This document shows, piece by piece, positions 1-12,749 of a DNA stretch of 64,000 bases. The position numbers were made by a program, and so were the translations under genes. The stretch comes from Misgurnus anguillicaudatus (taxonomy: Eukaryota > Chordata > Actinopteri > Cypriniformes > Cobitidae): positions 19,724,001-19,788,000 of the forward strand of contig NC_073340.2 of the NCBI RefSeq assembly GCF_027580225.2. The letters run 5' to 3'. Numbering within the stretch: position 1 is the first letter of the stretch; each line of letters starts with the position of its first letter. Below the pieces are notes generated by a model. That model saw nothing but the letters and a program-made list of their open reading frames with translations, did not search any database and was not told the origin of the DNA.

Positions 1-304
1 TTTACAGTATATGTCAGATATGATAGCATTACATATTCTATAAATTATATTAGTTTGAACTACTGTACAGATTACATTAACAGGAAATGTTCCCCCCCAG
101 CAATTGATGTTAAAAACTCTAGTCACATAACAAATAATTAAGTTTGATTTTTTTGTAATTTTAATTTTTTGGAACACGATGGAACATGACTTAATTTCCC
201 AGAATGCTTTACTTTAACCAAGAATTTAAAATGGTTGCCGAACAATTTTCCAAAGTAACTTTCCTAACACTGAATGTATGTGAGATTCTTTCTGTTGTGT
301 GACT

Positions 305-465
305 GTGGAATTTCTTTGAATTGCCATGAATTTAATTCCACTTCCTGACATTCCAATTCCAATTCAAATTCAACTTCCTTTAGGGCGGAGTCAATTCAAT
401 TCAAATTCCAATTCATGAATTGAATGGAGGTCAATTCTGAAATTCTGAATTGTGCACAAGCCTGA
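305..465. repeat. AATTC-rich low-complexity repeat
   Basis: The words CAATTC, GAATT and TTCAAATTC recur many times in both orientations, giving a partly self-complementary simple repeat. It has no coding potential. Confidence 0.6.
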
Positions 466-639
466 TGGACATGACACATTGCAATACAGGTCATTTTCAA
501 TTTTGGATCTGTGTGGCTCTTTAAAGCTCCAAAAAGCATAATAAACGAATCCACACTTAAATGTCTTCTGAGGTAAAGCATGGGTTTTTGTAACATTTGG
601 GTCAGAGCTAATATTTCCACCTTACCTTAATTTTCTTGT

Positions 640-823
640 GAACATGTGTACTGCCGTGGTTTAAAGTTTGAAATATAAATGTTTCCTGACCAAAAAAACA
701 GCTTTTTAGTATAACTCAGACTGTGTTTGGCTAAAAAAAAGAAAGTCATATACTCAAAGGATGACATGAGGGTGAGTAAAACATGGGTACATTTTTTATT
801 TTTGGGGTAAAGTATTCCTTTAA
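640..823 (-). mobile_element. fragment of a TTAA-ended non-autonomous DNA transposon
   Basis: The right edge reads GTAAAGTATTCCTTTAA, preceded by GATGACATGAGGGTGAGTAAA. This is the reverse of the left end seen at 11111, 16331 and 20755 (TTAAAGG then AGTTCACCCAAAAATGAA). The left boundary is not clear, so this is a truncated copy. Confidence 0.5.
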
Positions 824-2739
824 AATTATGATTAAAAGGGTGTAGATTTGGTTTGACCATTGAATGGAAGGGGGGTTGAAGTGTCAATATGTGAATGTTT
901 CATTAATCATACATTTTAGGTGTGTGGTTGTTATTCCTAGTTCTTAGTTTTGATTTTTGGAAACTACGGAAATTACGCCCACTGGATGTTGACATTATAT
1001 CACAGTCATCACAGTTCCAGATAATGACTCTACATAACATACACAAGCCAAGTAGTAAGCGGCCTTGAAGTTGAACTTACATCACAGCAGTGCCAGCAAG
1101 TGGCTCCTTGGGAAATTACAGTCAGTGTGCCTTTATCCTATTTTTAGATTGAGGATGGAGAAGCAGAAACTCTGAGAATAGGAATTAAAAAGTGACCCTA
1201 TATGGACTTTAAAACATCTACTCAGGAAAAAAACTACTTTGTGCTTCCTTTAATCAGTCATTTACAGTTTGAAAGGTGTCAGTAGACAATTATCTGACAT
1301 TTAAATAATTAGTAACAACTCAGATAAATAGCAAACCATTTTCTCGAAAAACATAGTTTATTTCTACAATTAAATTAAATCTCAATGAGCCTTCATCAAG
1401 AATTTGATATTATTAAAGCAAACAGTTTAATGAGTTTGTTAATCTAATCAATTAAATAGGTCGGTTAATGTAGCCTACTACTATCTTGTATAGCTAGTTT
1501 GAGGTTTTCCCTTTTTTTCAAACTATTAGGGCGATGTCACTCATTGTAATTTTGTTATTTTGCCACACGGTGATGCTCGGATCATTGTAAACTCAAATAT
1601 AATCTGATGGTCTCCAACAGCGCACGGATTGGAAAGAAACTGTATTGATGTTCGTGAAAAGGTTTGTTGTGACAACATTTTACATAACTTTTCAGGGTGC
1701 GCGGTTTGGATGTAAGCCTACATAAACTCTTTGAAATCTTGTTCTTGTTTTTTTTTTTATTGAAACTAGTGTTTCGTTGCATTCATATGTTTTTAATAAC
1801 GGTGCTATTCTAATTTGTATTATGTTAAAAACATTAGCTAAACGTCTTTTAAACAAATCTTGGAGGCTACTGTACCTTCCTGTAACTGTCTCGCTGTGGT
1901 TTTGCTACAGACACCCGGTCACTGATCCAGTTCAGAGACAATGGATATATTATGTTGATTTGTCTTGTTTTTGAAGTTTATTTTATTATATCCACTTTGC
2001 CCAGTAACAGAAAGGAACGTGCCAGTAGCCTACGGCAGTATGTTGCATTTTATTACTAACCTGTTTTGATAATAGGCTATCACTTGCTGTCTTTTACCTC
2101 TATGACCTGATGACTTTATAAGTATTTGAGATGCTTTAAATGATTTCCTGGTGGTATTCCTCCGCTTTTATTTAACTTTTCTTTGGGAAAAGATATCAGC
2201 TAGTATCATGGGTGGGGTGCTTAACGCTTACGTTACATGGATCAAGTTCCTCAAGTTTCTGGCAAAAAACGCAGTGGGTGGGGTTGGCCTTTTTTATGAA
2301 AAGTTGTTAAACCATAGGCTTCTTAAAGACTTGTCTTTGATCAGTAGGTTCACCTGAATGTGCATTTTTGTGCCACTTGGCTTTATCTTAGCTGATCGTA
2401 TCATCTCCCTTATTAACTTACATGATCTTTAAATCTTTCACATCTTTCAATTTTATAAGTGTTGCATTTAAGTAACACATTGATGATTTTCTTTAAAAAT
2501 ATATAATATTCTGGAAATATGTATTTTATAGATTTACAATAATTTTATATTTACATTAAATGACCATGGCATGGTCATGGAAAAAGTAAAACAGTTTTGT
2601 GACAGTTGGCAATCATTGTTATTTTGTTACCACAAGGTGTCACTTTTTAACCAATCTGTTGATCTGATTTGCAAATTTTTGAGTTAATCGGTTTTACACA
2701 TTAAATTGTCATGTCAAAAATCATTAAATTCTGGGGGCT

Positions 2740-3235
2740 TGCCACAACGGCATTCTCCGATAGTGAAAACATTATTACAACACCTTACAGATCTGAAAAT
2801 ATTGACCTTTTTTGCTTCCAAAACATGATTTTTTTTCCGTAATAATGACTGAGTCGTAATGTTTTTTATACAATTATATAAAATATAATTCTTCAACGCT
2901 TCATCAGTAGCCTAATGTTATCCCATGCCTTCTGGAACTCAAGCCAAAGGCTTTCCTTTGAATGTAAATCTTATTCTATGGTTTATAGAGCATAATGTAA
3001 ATCTGGGACAATAAAGTTGGAAAATAAACTTGTACATTCAAAGGAAAGGCTTTGGCTTGAGTTGCAGAAGGTATGCATACAACTGATCAAGTTCTGAGGA
3101 AAAATATTTAAACAGTATGACTTTATCTGATATTTGTTGTGCGCAGCCATCATTGTGGAAGGAAATCATGTTTTGAAGGCAAAAAAAAGTCAATATTTTC
3201 AGATCTGTCAGGTGTTTTAATAATTTTGGCCACCA
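2740..3235. repeat. foldback repeat, arms about 200 bp
   Basis: Sequence at 2926-2965 (AACTCAAGCCAAAGGCTTTC and onward) is matched in reverse complement at about 3036-3078. The outer segment CAGATCTGAAAATATTGAC at about 2788 is matched in reverse at about 3189-3210. The two arms surround a short AT-rich loop. This fits a decayed palindromic MITE. No target duplication could be fixed. Confidence 0.65.
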
Positions 3236-4087
3236 GCTGTGTATAACGCTTTATAATATTATAATATATTTATGAGGACAATGAAATTTGCAATAATACC
3301 AAATATTCTACTGTAATATAGCCTATTTTATTTAATCACTTCCCCCATTTAAAGCATTCTATTAAAAACACTCTTTTGTAAAAAGCACTATATAAATAAA
3401 TTTGGTTTGACTTGACTATATTGGTAAAAAAACATGTTTGCTTAAAGAAAATATGGATGAAGTTAAACACAGAGTTAACATTTCCCAGTCTTACAGTCTT
3501 TTGTTTGATATTCAGACTTTGTCTTGTTTGTCTTTCTCTATTAGGTTCACCTGGTCATAGGTTTGTGTTTTTCTTAATTTGAATACAGTAGAAAATTTGA
3601 ATAAACAAATATATGGCATACAAATCACTTGAGAAGTTTAAAAAAATTTAATTATCCCTTAGACGTCTTCAACCTTTTTTTCAGGCCAAAGGGCTTATTA
3701 ATGAATAGAGAGGAGGAGCAGGGACACCCCAGTACATGCAACAAATTAGACTTGATATACATACTTTGTTATGTTGTTGTTACAAAGATATCAAAATTAT
3801 ATTTTTGCCATACTCTAACGTTTTAATTTAACTGAATAGATTTTATCGTGGTTATGCTCTTCATTTTAATCAAGTTTTATTTCATTTTTTTGTTTTATTA
3901 GCCTATTAATGCATTGATTGAAAATTTCATTTCTCAAAAAAAAAAAACATTAAACAAAAAAACGTATTTTGCATACAAAGAATAAAACCACCACGTACCC
4001 TCGTTATACCCTTTTATCATCATATCATGACTTTTATTTTGAAGTTCAGTTTTAATCATTTCTCATTGGTGTTTGTTTCAATCTGCT

Positions 4088-4093
4088 CACGTG
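4088..4093. promoter_or_regulatory. E-box CACGTG in the mfsd8 promoter (CLEAR-like)
   Basis: A palindromic CACGTG preceded by T (TCACGTGG) lies about 250 bp upstream of the mfsd8 start codon. Lysosomal genes are known to carry TFEB/TFE3 CLEAR sites (consensus GTCACGTGAC). The core is seen directly; use by TFEB is inferred from the gene's lysosomal role. Confidence 0.4.
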
Positions 4094-4341
4094 GTTCAGG
4101 ACGCAAGTTGATTCAGTTACGCTGAATCAACAACGCAGTTGGACTTCAGACTGTGCGTGAGACAGTTTCACTTAACACTATAGACATCATAACACATAAC
4201 ATGGGAACGTTATATAAAACCCTGAATCGGGTTTTAAGGTTTTTATTTTGCAATCCCAGCTATTTGAAAGCGTAAACTTGACATGTCAATGTAAAACGAG
4301 CATTAATCGAGTATTCGCGAACAGCTTAACGTTACATAATA

Positions 4342-7300
4342 ATGTCACTGTTGGACTCAGCTGAAAATACTCCTCTCCTCAGAGATGATACTGCAGGGTA
4401 AGTTATTAATAGCAAGTTGCCTGACTGAACTATGCGTGACTGGTTGTGTCGAGCTAACATTGCCTGCTTGTCATGTCAATGGTATTATTTTTGTTATAAC
4501 ATAAAGTTAACTTTAAAATAGTCAAGTCAATGTGAATGTTCAAAGCCATTAGTAAAAGCAGTGTAAATTTAACACACGCCATCTTTGGTCTGTTGTTGTA
4601 ATATTTTGCATGAGATTTTCTGTTTGTACCTCTAATTATACACCCGCATGTGTAATGCATCATAAATAAATGGACCATACAAGGGCCTACAAGAGGTCAT
4701 TTTCAGTACTAGCACCTTTAAAAAATATTTAAATGTATATATTTAAAAAATATATGCATGTTGTGTAGTTGTGCTTGAAGTGTAAACTGAAGCTCACATT
4801 TTGCCACCTTTGCAAACCTTAATGACTTAAAAAACGACTTCTGTCATCAAAATGATTTTGTCCATTTTATTTCATTTATTCTGATTGGACATAAAAGCAA
4901 ATATTATACTGATATACCCTTCAGACATCACTTTTGGCCTCTACTTTATGTCAGTGTGTACCCTATGTATTTAAAAAGTGTTTTCTTTTTCTCTTTTTCA
5001 GGCATGAAAAGGCAGACAGAAGCCGGTGGAGGTCCATCAGGGTGATGTACTTTACCATGTTTCTTAGCAGTGTCGGTAAGTAGGAAACATTATCTTGCAC
5101 TCAAAAAACCCGTATTTCTGCTTTTGCTTTGCACTATTTGTATTTATAAATATGTGTTTTGCCACTGTGTTAAATAGACTTGAGAGACATGAGAGGATGG
5201 GACAGCACCCATTTATCATAGAGCTGTACAGTTTATATAACTTACAAGTTGCTTCTGAAATGTTTGAACACTGAGCTAAACTGTACATTGCAACTGAACT
5301 CAACATTTAATGCCATCTAACGTCAGTAGTAAATGTATAGGGTAACTAGTCTGTAAAAAATAAAAGTTGTATCAACTTTAAAAAATTACTTAAATTAGTA
5401 ACGCCTAAATTGCATGTAAAAAAAAATAAAAAATGTAAGTTGAAAATGTTTCAATATTTTAGGTGTTGCCAATTGAAGTGAATAAAAAATAAAATACTTA
5501 AAATTTGTACTTGAAGTGAGAAAATTTAAGTTGAAAAAGCTTAAGTTGATACAACTTTTACTTTTTACAGTGTAGTAATTAGTCAGGATGTTTACAGTAT
5601 ATTTAAGTTATTTAGTAGATTAACATTTTAAATGTTTGCATGCCACAAAATAAATGCATGTGATTGCATTGTTCTGTCTTAGGTTTTACGATTGTCATCA
5701 CTTCCATATGGCCTTATCTTAAGAAAGTAAGTAGGATTTTGCTCTTCTCACCTAAAAGTGTGACTTCTGCTTATTTTTTCTGTACTAACTTATTATGATT
5801 ACCTGAGCTATGATTTGCACAAAACTGGAAGTGAAAAAGAGAAGTAGTCATATCTGTAAAAAACATTTTGTTTTCTAAGAAAGTGTGCCAAAATAACATC
5901 TCAACTGGAACTAATATTTTAATAATTACCCTTTACTGTAGATAAACGTCATCTGAAATAATCTATACGGGTGATTCTCACGAAAACTTGGTTTTAAAAA
6001 TGTCAAGCATGAAAATGTAAAAATTGCTTAAATTTACTTTTTTCCCACCAGACATTGAAAAACAAAGTCTGGAGTAAATGGGAACATTAATTAAAAAACT
6101 TGTACTTATCATTTAACACTTTTTGTAACATAATTTAAAAAATTAGTCCTAAAAAATCTCATTACCGCAACAGTCAGAAAACATCAACACTGACATATGT
6201 TCAAAATGACATGACAAACCTGAAAGAACATAATTTGGAGATTCTGCACATGCATTTAAAATCAAAGTATTATGCTTCTATTAATTAAATTAACATTTAA
6301 TAAGCATCTATTGCGGTAATGATAATCCAAATGTCGTGTAAGCATTCTGACAAGACAATATTTCAAATTAACTGTAAAAAAATGATCTTACCTGGTAGCC
6401 ATCTTGAAGTAACTGGTCCATGTGATTGGTCACTCAAAATCAATTATAAATTCTTATGTTGAAATCACACATTGTGCAAGGTAGAACACAGTATTGTGTT
6501 AATTCTGATGCTTTTTAATGTTACTATATTACACATTTTAAAGCTAAAATCATTAGTGCCGTGGTGTTTCAATGGTTTCGTGAGAATCACCCATACAAGT
6601 GTAAACTCCACTACTGAATACTTATGAGGAGTTCAGATGCAAAAACCTCTTAGTGCGTCTGTCATGTTTTCTTGTGAGTATTTTTTATCCGGTTCTTATG
6701 TTCAGTAATTTTACTTTAATGACAATGAAAAGGTTTTTCAGTAATTGAAATGTCTTATTTCACAAATGTCACTTTAGTCATTTCATTGGTATTTAACCAA
6801 TTTTACTGTCTTTCACTGCAAAACCCCCTAAGTACAATCAAACTTTTTTGGTAAAAGCCTCTATTTAAAAAAAAAAATTCACTTCTTTTGACATTTAGCG
6901 CTTTTCCATTGCATAGTACCCCATGGGTTAGGTCGGGTCAGCTTACTTTTGAGGGCTTTTCCACTGGGTACAGTACTTAGTACTCTATACTTTTTTTAGT
7001 ACCACCTCGGTCGGGGTTCCAAGCCAGCTGAGCTGATACTAAAACCTGATGTGAAAACACTGTAGATCACTGATTGGTCTGAGAGAATCATCACTACCAG
7101 CGTCATTGCTAAACCTTCGTCGTTAGCTATCGGTCTTTCTTGTGCTATTGCCGATATGCAGATGGTTTCAAATTTATCAAAAATCGGCCGATAAATATCG
7201 GCGGCCGATACATCGGTGCATCACTAGTTAGCATGTAGGCTTTGTTAAAAAATCGATGTGGCGTTTAGTGAATTCTGCCAACAAAGTGGTATTTCTGAAT

Positions 7301-10300
7301 GGCCTGAAGACAGGATTAATCGGATATAAAGGGGACATATCATGAAAATCTGACTTTTTTCATGTTTAAGTGCTATAATTGGTTCACCAGTGCTTTTAAC
7401 AACCTAGAAAATGTAAAAAAAAAATAGAACAACCCAGTAACTTAGTTTTGGTAAACCGTTCTCTGCAAGCAGGTAAAAAATAGGTCATTGAAATCTGGTT
7501 CCCCTTGTGATGTCAGAAGGCGATAATACCTCCCCTTGATCTGCACTATCCAACCGCGGCACTGCCATTTAGTGCAGAGATCAACTCATTTGCATTTTAA
7601 AGGACACACCCAAAAATGAAAATTTTTTGCTCATACCTACAAAGTGGCAATTTTAACATCTTATAATAAATTATCTATATGGTATTTTGAGCTAAAACTT
7701 CACATACGTACTTTGGGGACATCAAAGATTTATTCGACATCTTAAAAAAGTCTTGTGAAATGCCTTCTTTAAAGCGAAGGTATTTGATGGACACACAACA
7801 TATGCCGAGAGCATTTGGTTAATATCATTATCTCATCATATCATTATCTCATTCTTGGCAGAGGTGGGGTTTAGCGGCTTTTGCATCTGAGCTTCTCACG
7901 TAGTACCCGAGATGTGCACTGCCAAATACCACTGTATCTCTGGTACAGGCTGTAGGACTTCTCCATCTATAACAGTTTGTAAGTCAATCATTCATGTCCT
8001 TTTTGTCTTTTTAGATTGATGACAGTGCAGATGCCAGTTTTCTGGGATGGGTGGTTGCTGCATATAGTTTGGGTCAGATGGTGGCCTCGCCACTCTTTGG
8101 ATTATGGTCCAATCACAGGCCTCGACGAGAGCCTCTGGTCTGCTCTATATTAATCAATGTTTCCGCTAACATCTACTACGCCTATGTGCACCTTCCCACA
8201 TCGCACAACAAAATTCACATGCTTTTGGCTCGCGCCTTTGTGGGCTTCGGAGCAGGTATACTTTTAAATAAAACAACAATTAGCCAAATATTATTATGCA
8301 ATATAAAAACAGTCACATATCAGTCACAATGTTAATGTCTTGTCTGTAGGTAATGTAGCAGTCGTGAGGTCTTATGTGGCAGAGGCTACGTCTCTAAAGG
8401 AAAGAACCTGTGCGATGGCTAACATGAGTGCCTGCCAAGCTCTTGGTTTTATTCTTGGCCCAGGTTTGTAACAAGATGACCGTCACTGTATTTTTTTTTT
8501 TAAATTATAAACTAGAGGATTAAACAATGTTTTTCATGTCCTGTTTGTTTGTATTTGTAGCTCTCCAGGCTTTGTTGTCCTTCATTGGAGAGACTGGGAT
8601 TACTTTGAAGCTCATTCAGCTTCAGGTTAATATGTACACTGCTCCAGCGCTGCTTGCGGTCGTCTTTGGGATCATAAATATTTTGCTGGTTATCTTAGTC
8701 CTGAGGTAATCTTTTAACCCATGGCAGTCTAGAGATATAAATGCAAATCTGTGTATTGTTTTTTTAAGGGTTTCTGTATTTCAAAATGAACTTTTAGGGA
8801 GCACTTTGTGGATGACAATGGAAAGTACATCCGTTCAATTAACTACACTGCAGAAGGTATTCTTTTATTTTTATATGGATTTACTTTTTGGTTTCAATGC
8901 ATTGTTTTACTACCATTGTTTATAAACTGCATTATATACATATATATATATATAGTGCCATTTAAATTTTTTTTTTTTTCAGATCAAGTAGCTGTGGCTC
9001 CTGAGGTGGAAGGTGATATTGACCAGATGGCAGTTCTGACATCTAACATCCTGTTTTTTGTGATTCTCTTTATTTTTGCTGTGTTTGAAACGTAAGTGAA
9101 CTTCAGTGCTGTGACTTTAACTCAAAGTGACTTATAAACGTCCTATTTAAAAAATATTAAAGACAAGCTTACATTTGGTTTCATGTTTTAACTGCAGAAT
9201 ATCTACACCTCTATCAATGGACATGTTTGCATGGACAAGAAAAGACGCAGTTTTATATAATGGCATCATATTGGCTGCCATTGGCTTTGAGTCAATCATT
9301 GTCTTTCTGGTGGTGAAGGTGGTTTCAGCAAGGTAAATTCAAGCTTAAGATTTATATTTGAATCTCAGGCTTTGTTAATATTTCTCAATTCTATTGAATC
9401 TCTCTCATATACAGTAGTGATGTTTGTTAAAACTTAAAGGAATAGTCTACTCATTTTCAATATTAAACTATGTTATTACCTTAACTAAGAATTGTTGATA
9501 CATCCCTGTCATCTGTGTGCGTGCACGTAAGCGCTGGAGCGCGCTGCGACACTTCGATAGCATTTAGCTTAGCCCCATTCATTCAATGGTATCAAACAGA
9601 GATAAAGTTAGAAGTGACCAAACACATCAACGTTTTTCCTATTTAAGACGAGTAGTTATACGAGCAAGTTTGGTGGTACAAAATAAAACGTAGTGCTTTT
9701 CTAAGTGGATTTAAAAGAGGAACTATATTGTATGGCGTAATAGCAGTTTTGGGAGTACTTCAACTCCCCTGAAAAGTCAGCTCCCCTTCTCCCTCTCATA
9801 ATGGGAGAGGGAGGGTGTTACTGCGCCGAGTCGAAGTACTCCCATAAGTGCTATTACGCCATACAATATAGTTCCTCTTTTAAATCCACTTAGAAAAGCG
9901 CTACGTTTTATTTTGTACCACCAAACTTGCTCGTATAACTACTCGTCTTAAATAGGAAAAATGTTGATGTGTTTGGTCACTTCTAACTTTATCTCTGTTT
10001 GATACCATTGAATGAATGGGGCTAAGCTAAATGCTATCGAAGTGTCGCAGCGCGCTCCAGCGCTTACGTGCACGCACACAGATGATAGAGGGATGTATCG
10101 ACAATTCTTAGTTAAGGTAATAACATATTTTAATATTGAAAATGAGTAGACTATTCCTTTAAACTACTAGACCTAATTTTAACTCTTGGAGGATTACTCT
10201 ACTTTCTAAAAAAAATCCAGATAATTTACTCACCCCCAAAATGTTTACGTCTTCCTTTGTTCAGTTTGGAAGAAATACATTTTTTGGAGGAAAACATTAC

Positions 10301-12749
10301 AGGATTGTTCTCAATTTACTAGACTTTATTGGACCTCAACAGTTTGCGGTTGAATGCAGTTTAAAAAGGCAATTTCTGTGCAACTTCAGAGCACTCTAAA
10401 CAATCCCAACCGAGGCATTAGAGTCTAATCTAGCCACATGATTGTCATTTTCGGCAAGAAAAATGAAACATATGTACTTTTAAACCACAACATCTCTGTT
10501 CGACGCACCGGTGCGACCTCATGCGGTGTGTCATGACGTGGAAAGGTCACGCGTTACATATGTGAAACACACATTTGCGGACCATTTAAAACAATAAATA
10601 TAACACAAGGACATTCATTAATATCATTCTACATACAACAACGTCAGAATGGCCCTCTTTCTCCACACTTGTAAACACTGGGGAGGTAGTTTTGCAAATG
10701 TCATGCTTGACCTTTCGACATCATGACGTATTACGTGAGGTCGCACTGGCGCATCAGACGGCTAGTGCAAGACGAGAGGTTGTGGTTTAAAAGTACATAT
10801 TTTTTATTTAGCTAAAGGTGACGGTCGTGTTGCTGGATGGGACCCTTGTGCCTCGGTTGGAATTGTTTATAGTCCTTTGAAGCTGCGTTGAACTGCAATT
10901 TTAAACTGCATTGAAACTGTTAAGTGTTGGGGTCCATTAAAGTCCATTAAATTGAGAAAAATCATGGAATGTTTTTCTTAAAAAAAATAATTTCTTCTCG
11001 ACTAAACAAAGAAAGACATCAACATTTTAGAAGAGATGGGTGTGAGTAAATTATTGGGATTTTTTGAGAAAGTGGAGTAATTCTTTAAGTGGTATTCCTT
11101 CCAGAGACATTTAAAGGAATAGTTCACCCAAAAATGAAAAGTCTTCATTATTTATTCAACCTCATGACCCAACGTCTTTCATTGTTCTTCAGAACCTAAA
11201 CCTAATATTTTTTGTTTTGTTTGGGGTTTTCTGGTTACTTTGTGAGTGGATGGTGACTACCTCAATCACCATCCACTCCTATTGTTACAACCAAACCCTT
11301 TAAAATGACTTACAAGTTTTAAATAAATAATTCCACTCGACTTGTGTCATACATTTTTTGTTTCCTGACTAAAAAAAATACATAAAAAATAAATTTTTTG
11401 GGGTGGTTGTATGCAACGCCATGTGGTCTGAATCTAGATTTGTTTTGTATAAATAATAGATGAATCAAGCTGCATTATAACACTATTGTTAATCTAGCCT
11501 TTAAAGTAAAGCTTTTCAGTCTGCTGGCTGTTCTTGCTATTGTTTATTCTTCTTGGGAAAACCTGATTTTGTATACACTGCATTTTGGGTGTCAGCGGTT
11601 TATAAGCGCATGACTTCCTCATGTTGCTGTTGTAGGCTAATTTACTAAAACACAGATCAATCTCTGCTCTTTTTTTTCTCTGTGTGTTTATAGGGTAGGG
11701 GATCGACCTCTGCTTTTTGGAGGATTAATTGTTATATTCGCTGGTTTCTTTTTCCTTTTGCCATGGGGAAATCAGTATCCTAAAATACAGTGGGCAGGTA
11801 ACTTGTAGCATGTTTACAACACATTATTGTATATATGGGTCAAAACACAATACCAGTCTAATGTACAATTAATTAGTATCAGAGATTAAACACCAAACTA
11901 TCTGCAAGAACTCTCATATTTATTCTTCAAATTTACAATTTCTCTAAAATCATTATCGAAGAAGCAGGCAATTTGTGGTGTGTTTGTAGCATGCATTCAT
12001 ATTGTTGTTGTTATAGCGGTTTTGCAATTGCTATCATAAATGGCTGATAACATCTCCTTTGTTCCTCTTCTAATATAGTAAAGTCCTATATTTAATTTTG
12101 CATTAAATTTTAATATATATTTTAACTGAAACCAGCCATGTGTATTTTGTTTTGACCAATAAATGTATATAATCCATAATTATATATATATTTATTTTAT
12201 AACTTTATTATTTCCATAAAAAGACATACAGAATAACACTATGCCAACAATAAGACTGGCAGTCACCCCAGCCTCCAATGCCTCGGTGGAGCCCACCGGA
12301 TGTCCGTCTGAACAGACCTGGTGCTTGTTTACACCCGTTATTTATTTGGCACAGTACATCACGTCTGACATCCTGATCGGAGTGGGTTATCCGACATGCA
12401 ACGTCATGTCTTACACTTTATACTCAAAGATACTGGGTCCCAAACCTCAGGTACAATATAAACATTATTGATTATTTTAAATGAGGTAGTGTTGATGATC
12501 ATGGTTACTTATACGATGGCATTTATTTTATGCATTATGCAGGGAGTGTACATGGGTTGGCTGACAGCATCAGGAAGTGGTGCACGGACACTTGGGCCTG
12601 TGTTTGTTTCTCACGTCTACACTATCTTGGGACCACGATGGGCCTTCAGTATTATTTGTGGAATAGTACTAGCCGCCATCATTCTCCTGGCTGGCATGTA
12701 TAAACGACTCATTGCTTTCTCTGTACGTCATGGGACGATAGAGGACTGA
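4342..12749 (+). CDS. mfsd8: major facilitator superfamily domain-containing protein 8 (CLN7), 12 coding exons
   Basis: Lysosomal polytopic membrane protein of the major facilitator fold; the human orthologue MFSD8/CLN7 is mutated in late-infantile neuronal ceroid lipofuscinosis. Exons: 4342-4397, 5002-5075, 5683-5726, 8015-8255, 8350-8463, 8561-8705, 8798-8856, 8983-9091, 9198-9332, 11694-11797, 12224-12450, 12543-12749. All junctions are GT-AG and in phase, giving 504 residues (human is about 518). Visible features: an acidic dileucine sorting motif E8-N-T-P-L-L13; a stretch like MFS motif A at residues 87-99 ([13 protein letters not shown]); sequons at N364 and N379 in the predicted loop encoded by exon 11; and the conserved [15 protein letters not shown] block that opens exon 12 at residue 437. 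The start was chosen because it precedes the dileucine motif and a good donor. The gene is intact. The long introns 3 and 9 are filled with transposons. Confidence 0.96.
5349..5572. mobile_element. palindromic MITE, CTGTAAAAAA-ended family
   Basis: Left end CTGTAAAAAATAAAAGTTGT is mirrored at the right end by ACAACTTTTACTTTTTACAG. It lies in mfsd8 intron 2. The same end type recurs at 36732, 42167, 47601 and 56836. Confidence 0.7.
5969..6592. mobile_element. MITE with GGGTGATTCTCACGAAA terminal inverted repeats
   Basis: The left end GGGTGATTCTCACGAAA and right end TTTCGTGAGAATCACCC are exact inverted repeats of 17 bp, flanked on both sides by ATAC, a probable target duplication. The 624-bp interior is AT-rich and non-coding. 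It lies in mfsd8 intron 3. Confidence 0.85.
6895..7640. mobile_element. composite of transposon fragments in mfsd8 intron 3
   Basis: Starts with GCGCTTTTCCATTGCATAGT, which is repeated at about 58286. It continues with an ATCGGCCGATAAATATCGGC-type segment (about 7140-7225), also present beside the 58286 copy. From about 7333 a different element begins (GGGGACATATCATGAAAATC), whose stretch ATTTGCATTTTAAAGGACAC near 7590 reappears inverted at about 53190-53220. Boundaries are approximate. Confidence 0.55.
9434..10162. mobile_element. 729-bp near-perfect foldback transposon with TTAA ends
   Basis: The left arm starts TTAAAGGAATAGTCTACTC and the right arm ends GAGTAGACTATTCCTTTAA. Complementarity continues for roughly 325 bp on each side, with only scattered mismatches, around a loop at about 9762-9833. 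The TTAA ends suggest a piggyBac- or Kolobok-type target site. It is non-coding and lies in mfsd8 intron 9, so a transcript through it would form a very long hairpin. Confidence 0.88.
10182..11088. mobile_element. degenerate foldback transposon, second TTAA-type family
   Basis: The left part (AATTTACTCACCCCCAAAATG, then GTTCAGT) and the right part (GTGAGTAAATTATTGGGAT then GAAAGTGGAGTAATTCTTTAA) mirror each other, and the copy at 42955-43669 shares the whole layout. The left tip is eroded. It sits directly after the 9434-10162 element. Confidence 0.7.
11111..11410 (+). mobile_element. TTAAAGGAATAGTTCACCC-type repeat fragment
   Basis: Begins TTAAAGGAATAGTTCACCC followed by AAAAATGAAAAGTC, the common left end also seen at 16331 and 20755. 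The right boundary is uncertain. Confidence 0.55.

Larger units (their letters stand above)
1..4080. other. intergenic region upstream of mfsd8
   Basis: No exon-like reading frame with splice sites and no RNA gene was found here. The stretch is AT-rich. It contains an AATTC-rich low-complexity patch (about 305-465), a fragment of a TTAA-ended repeat (about 640-823), a foldback (about 2740-3235), and a tail resembling a SINE or LINE end with GCACTATATAAATAAA at about 3387-3402. The short open frames here have no recognisable domains and are read as chance. Confidence 0.6.

Noticed and set aside
2151..2357. 68-codon hydrophobic frame as a possible small gene
   Set aside because: No splice sites or signals in frame, atypical composition, and located in repeat-rich intergenic DNA.
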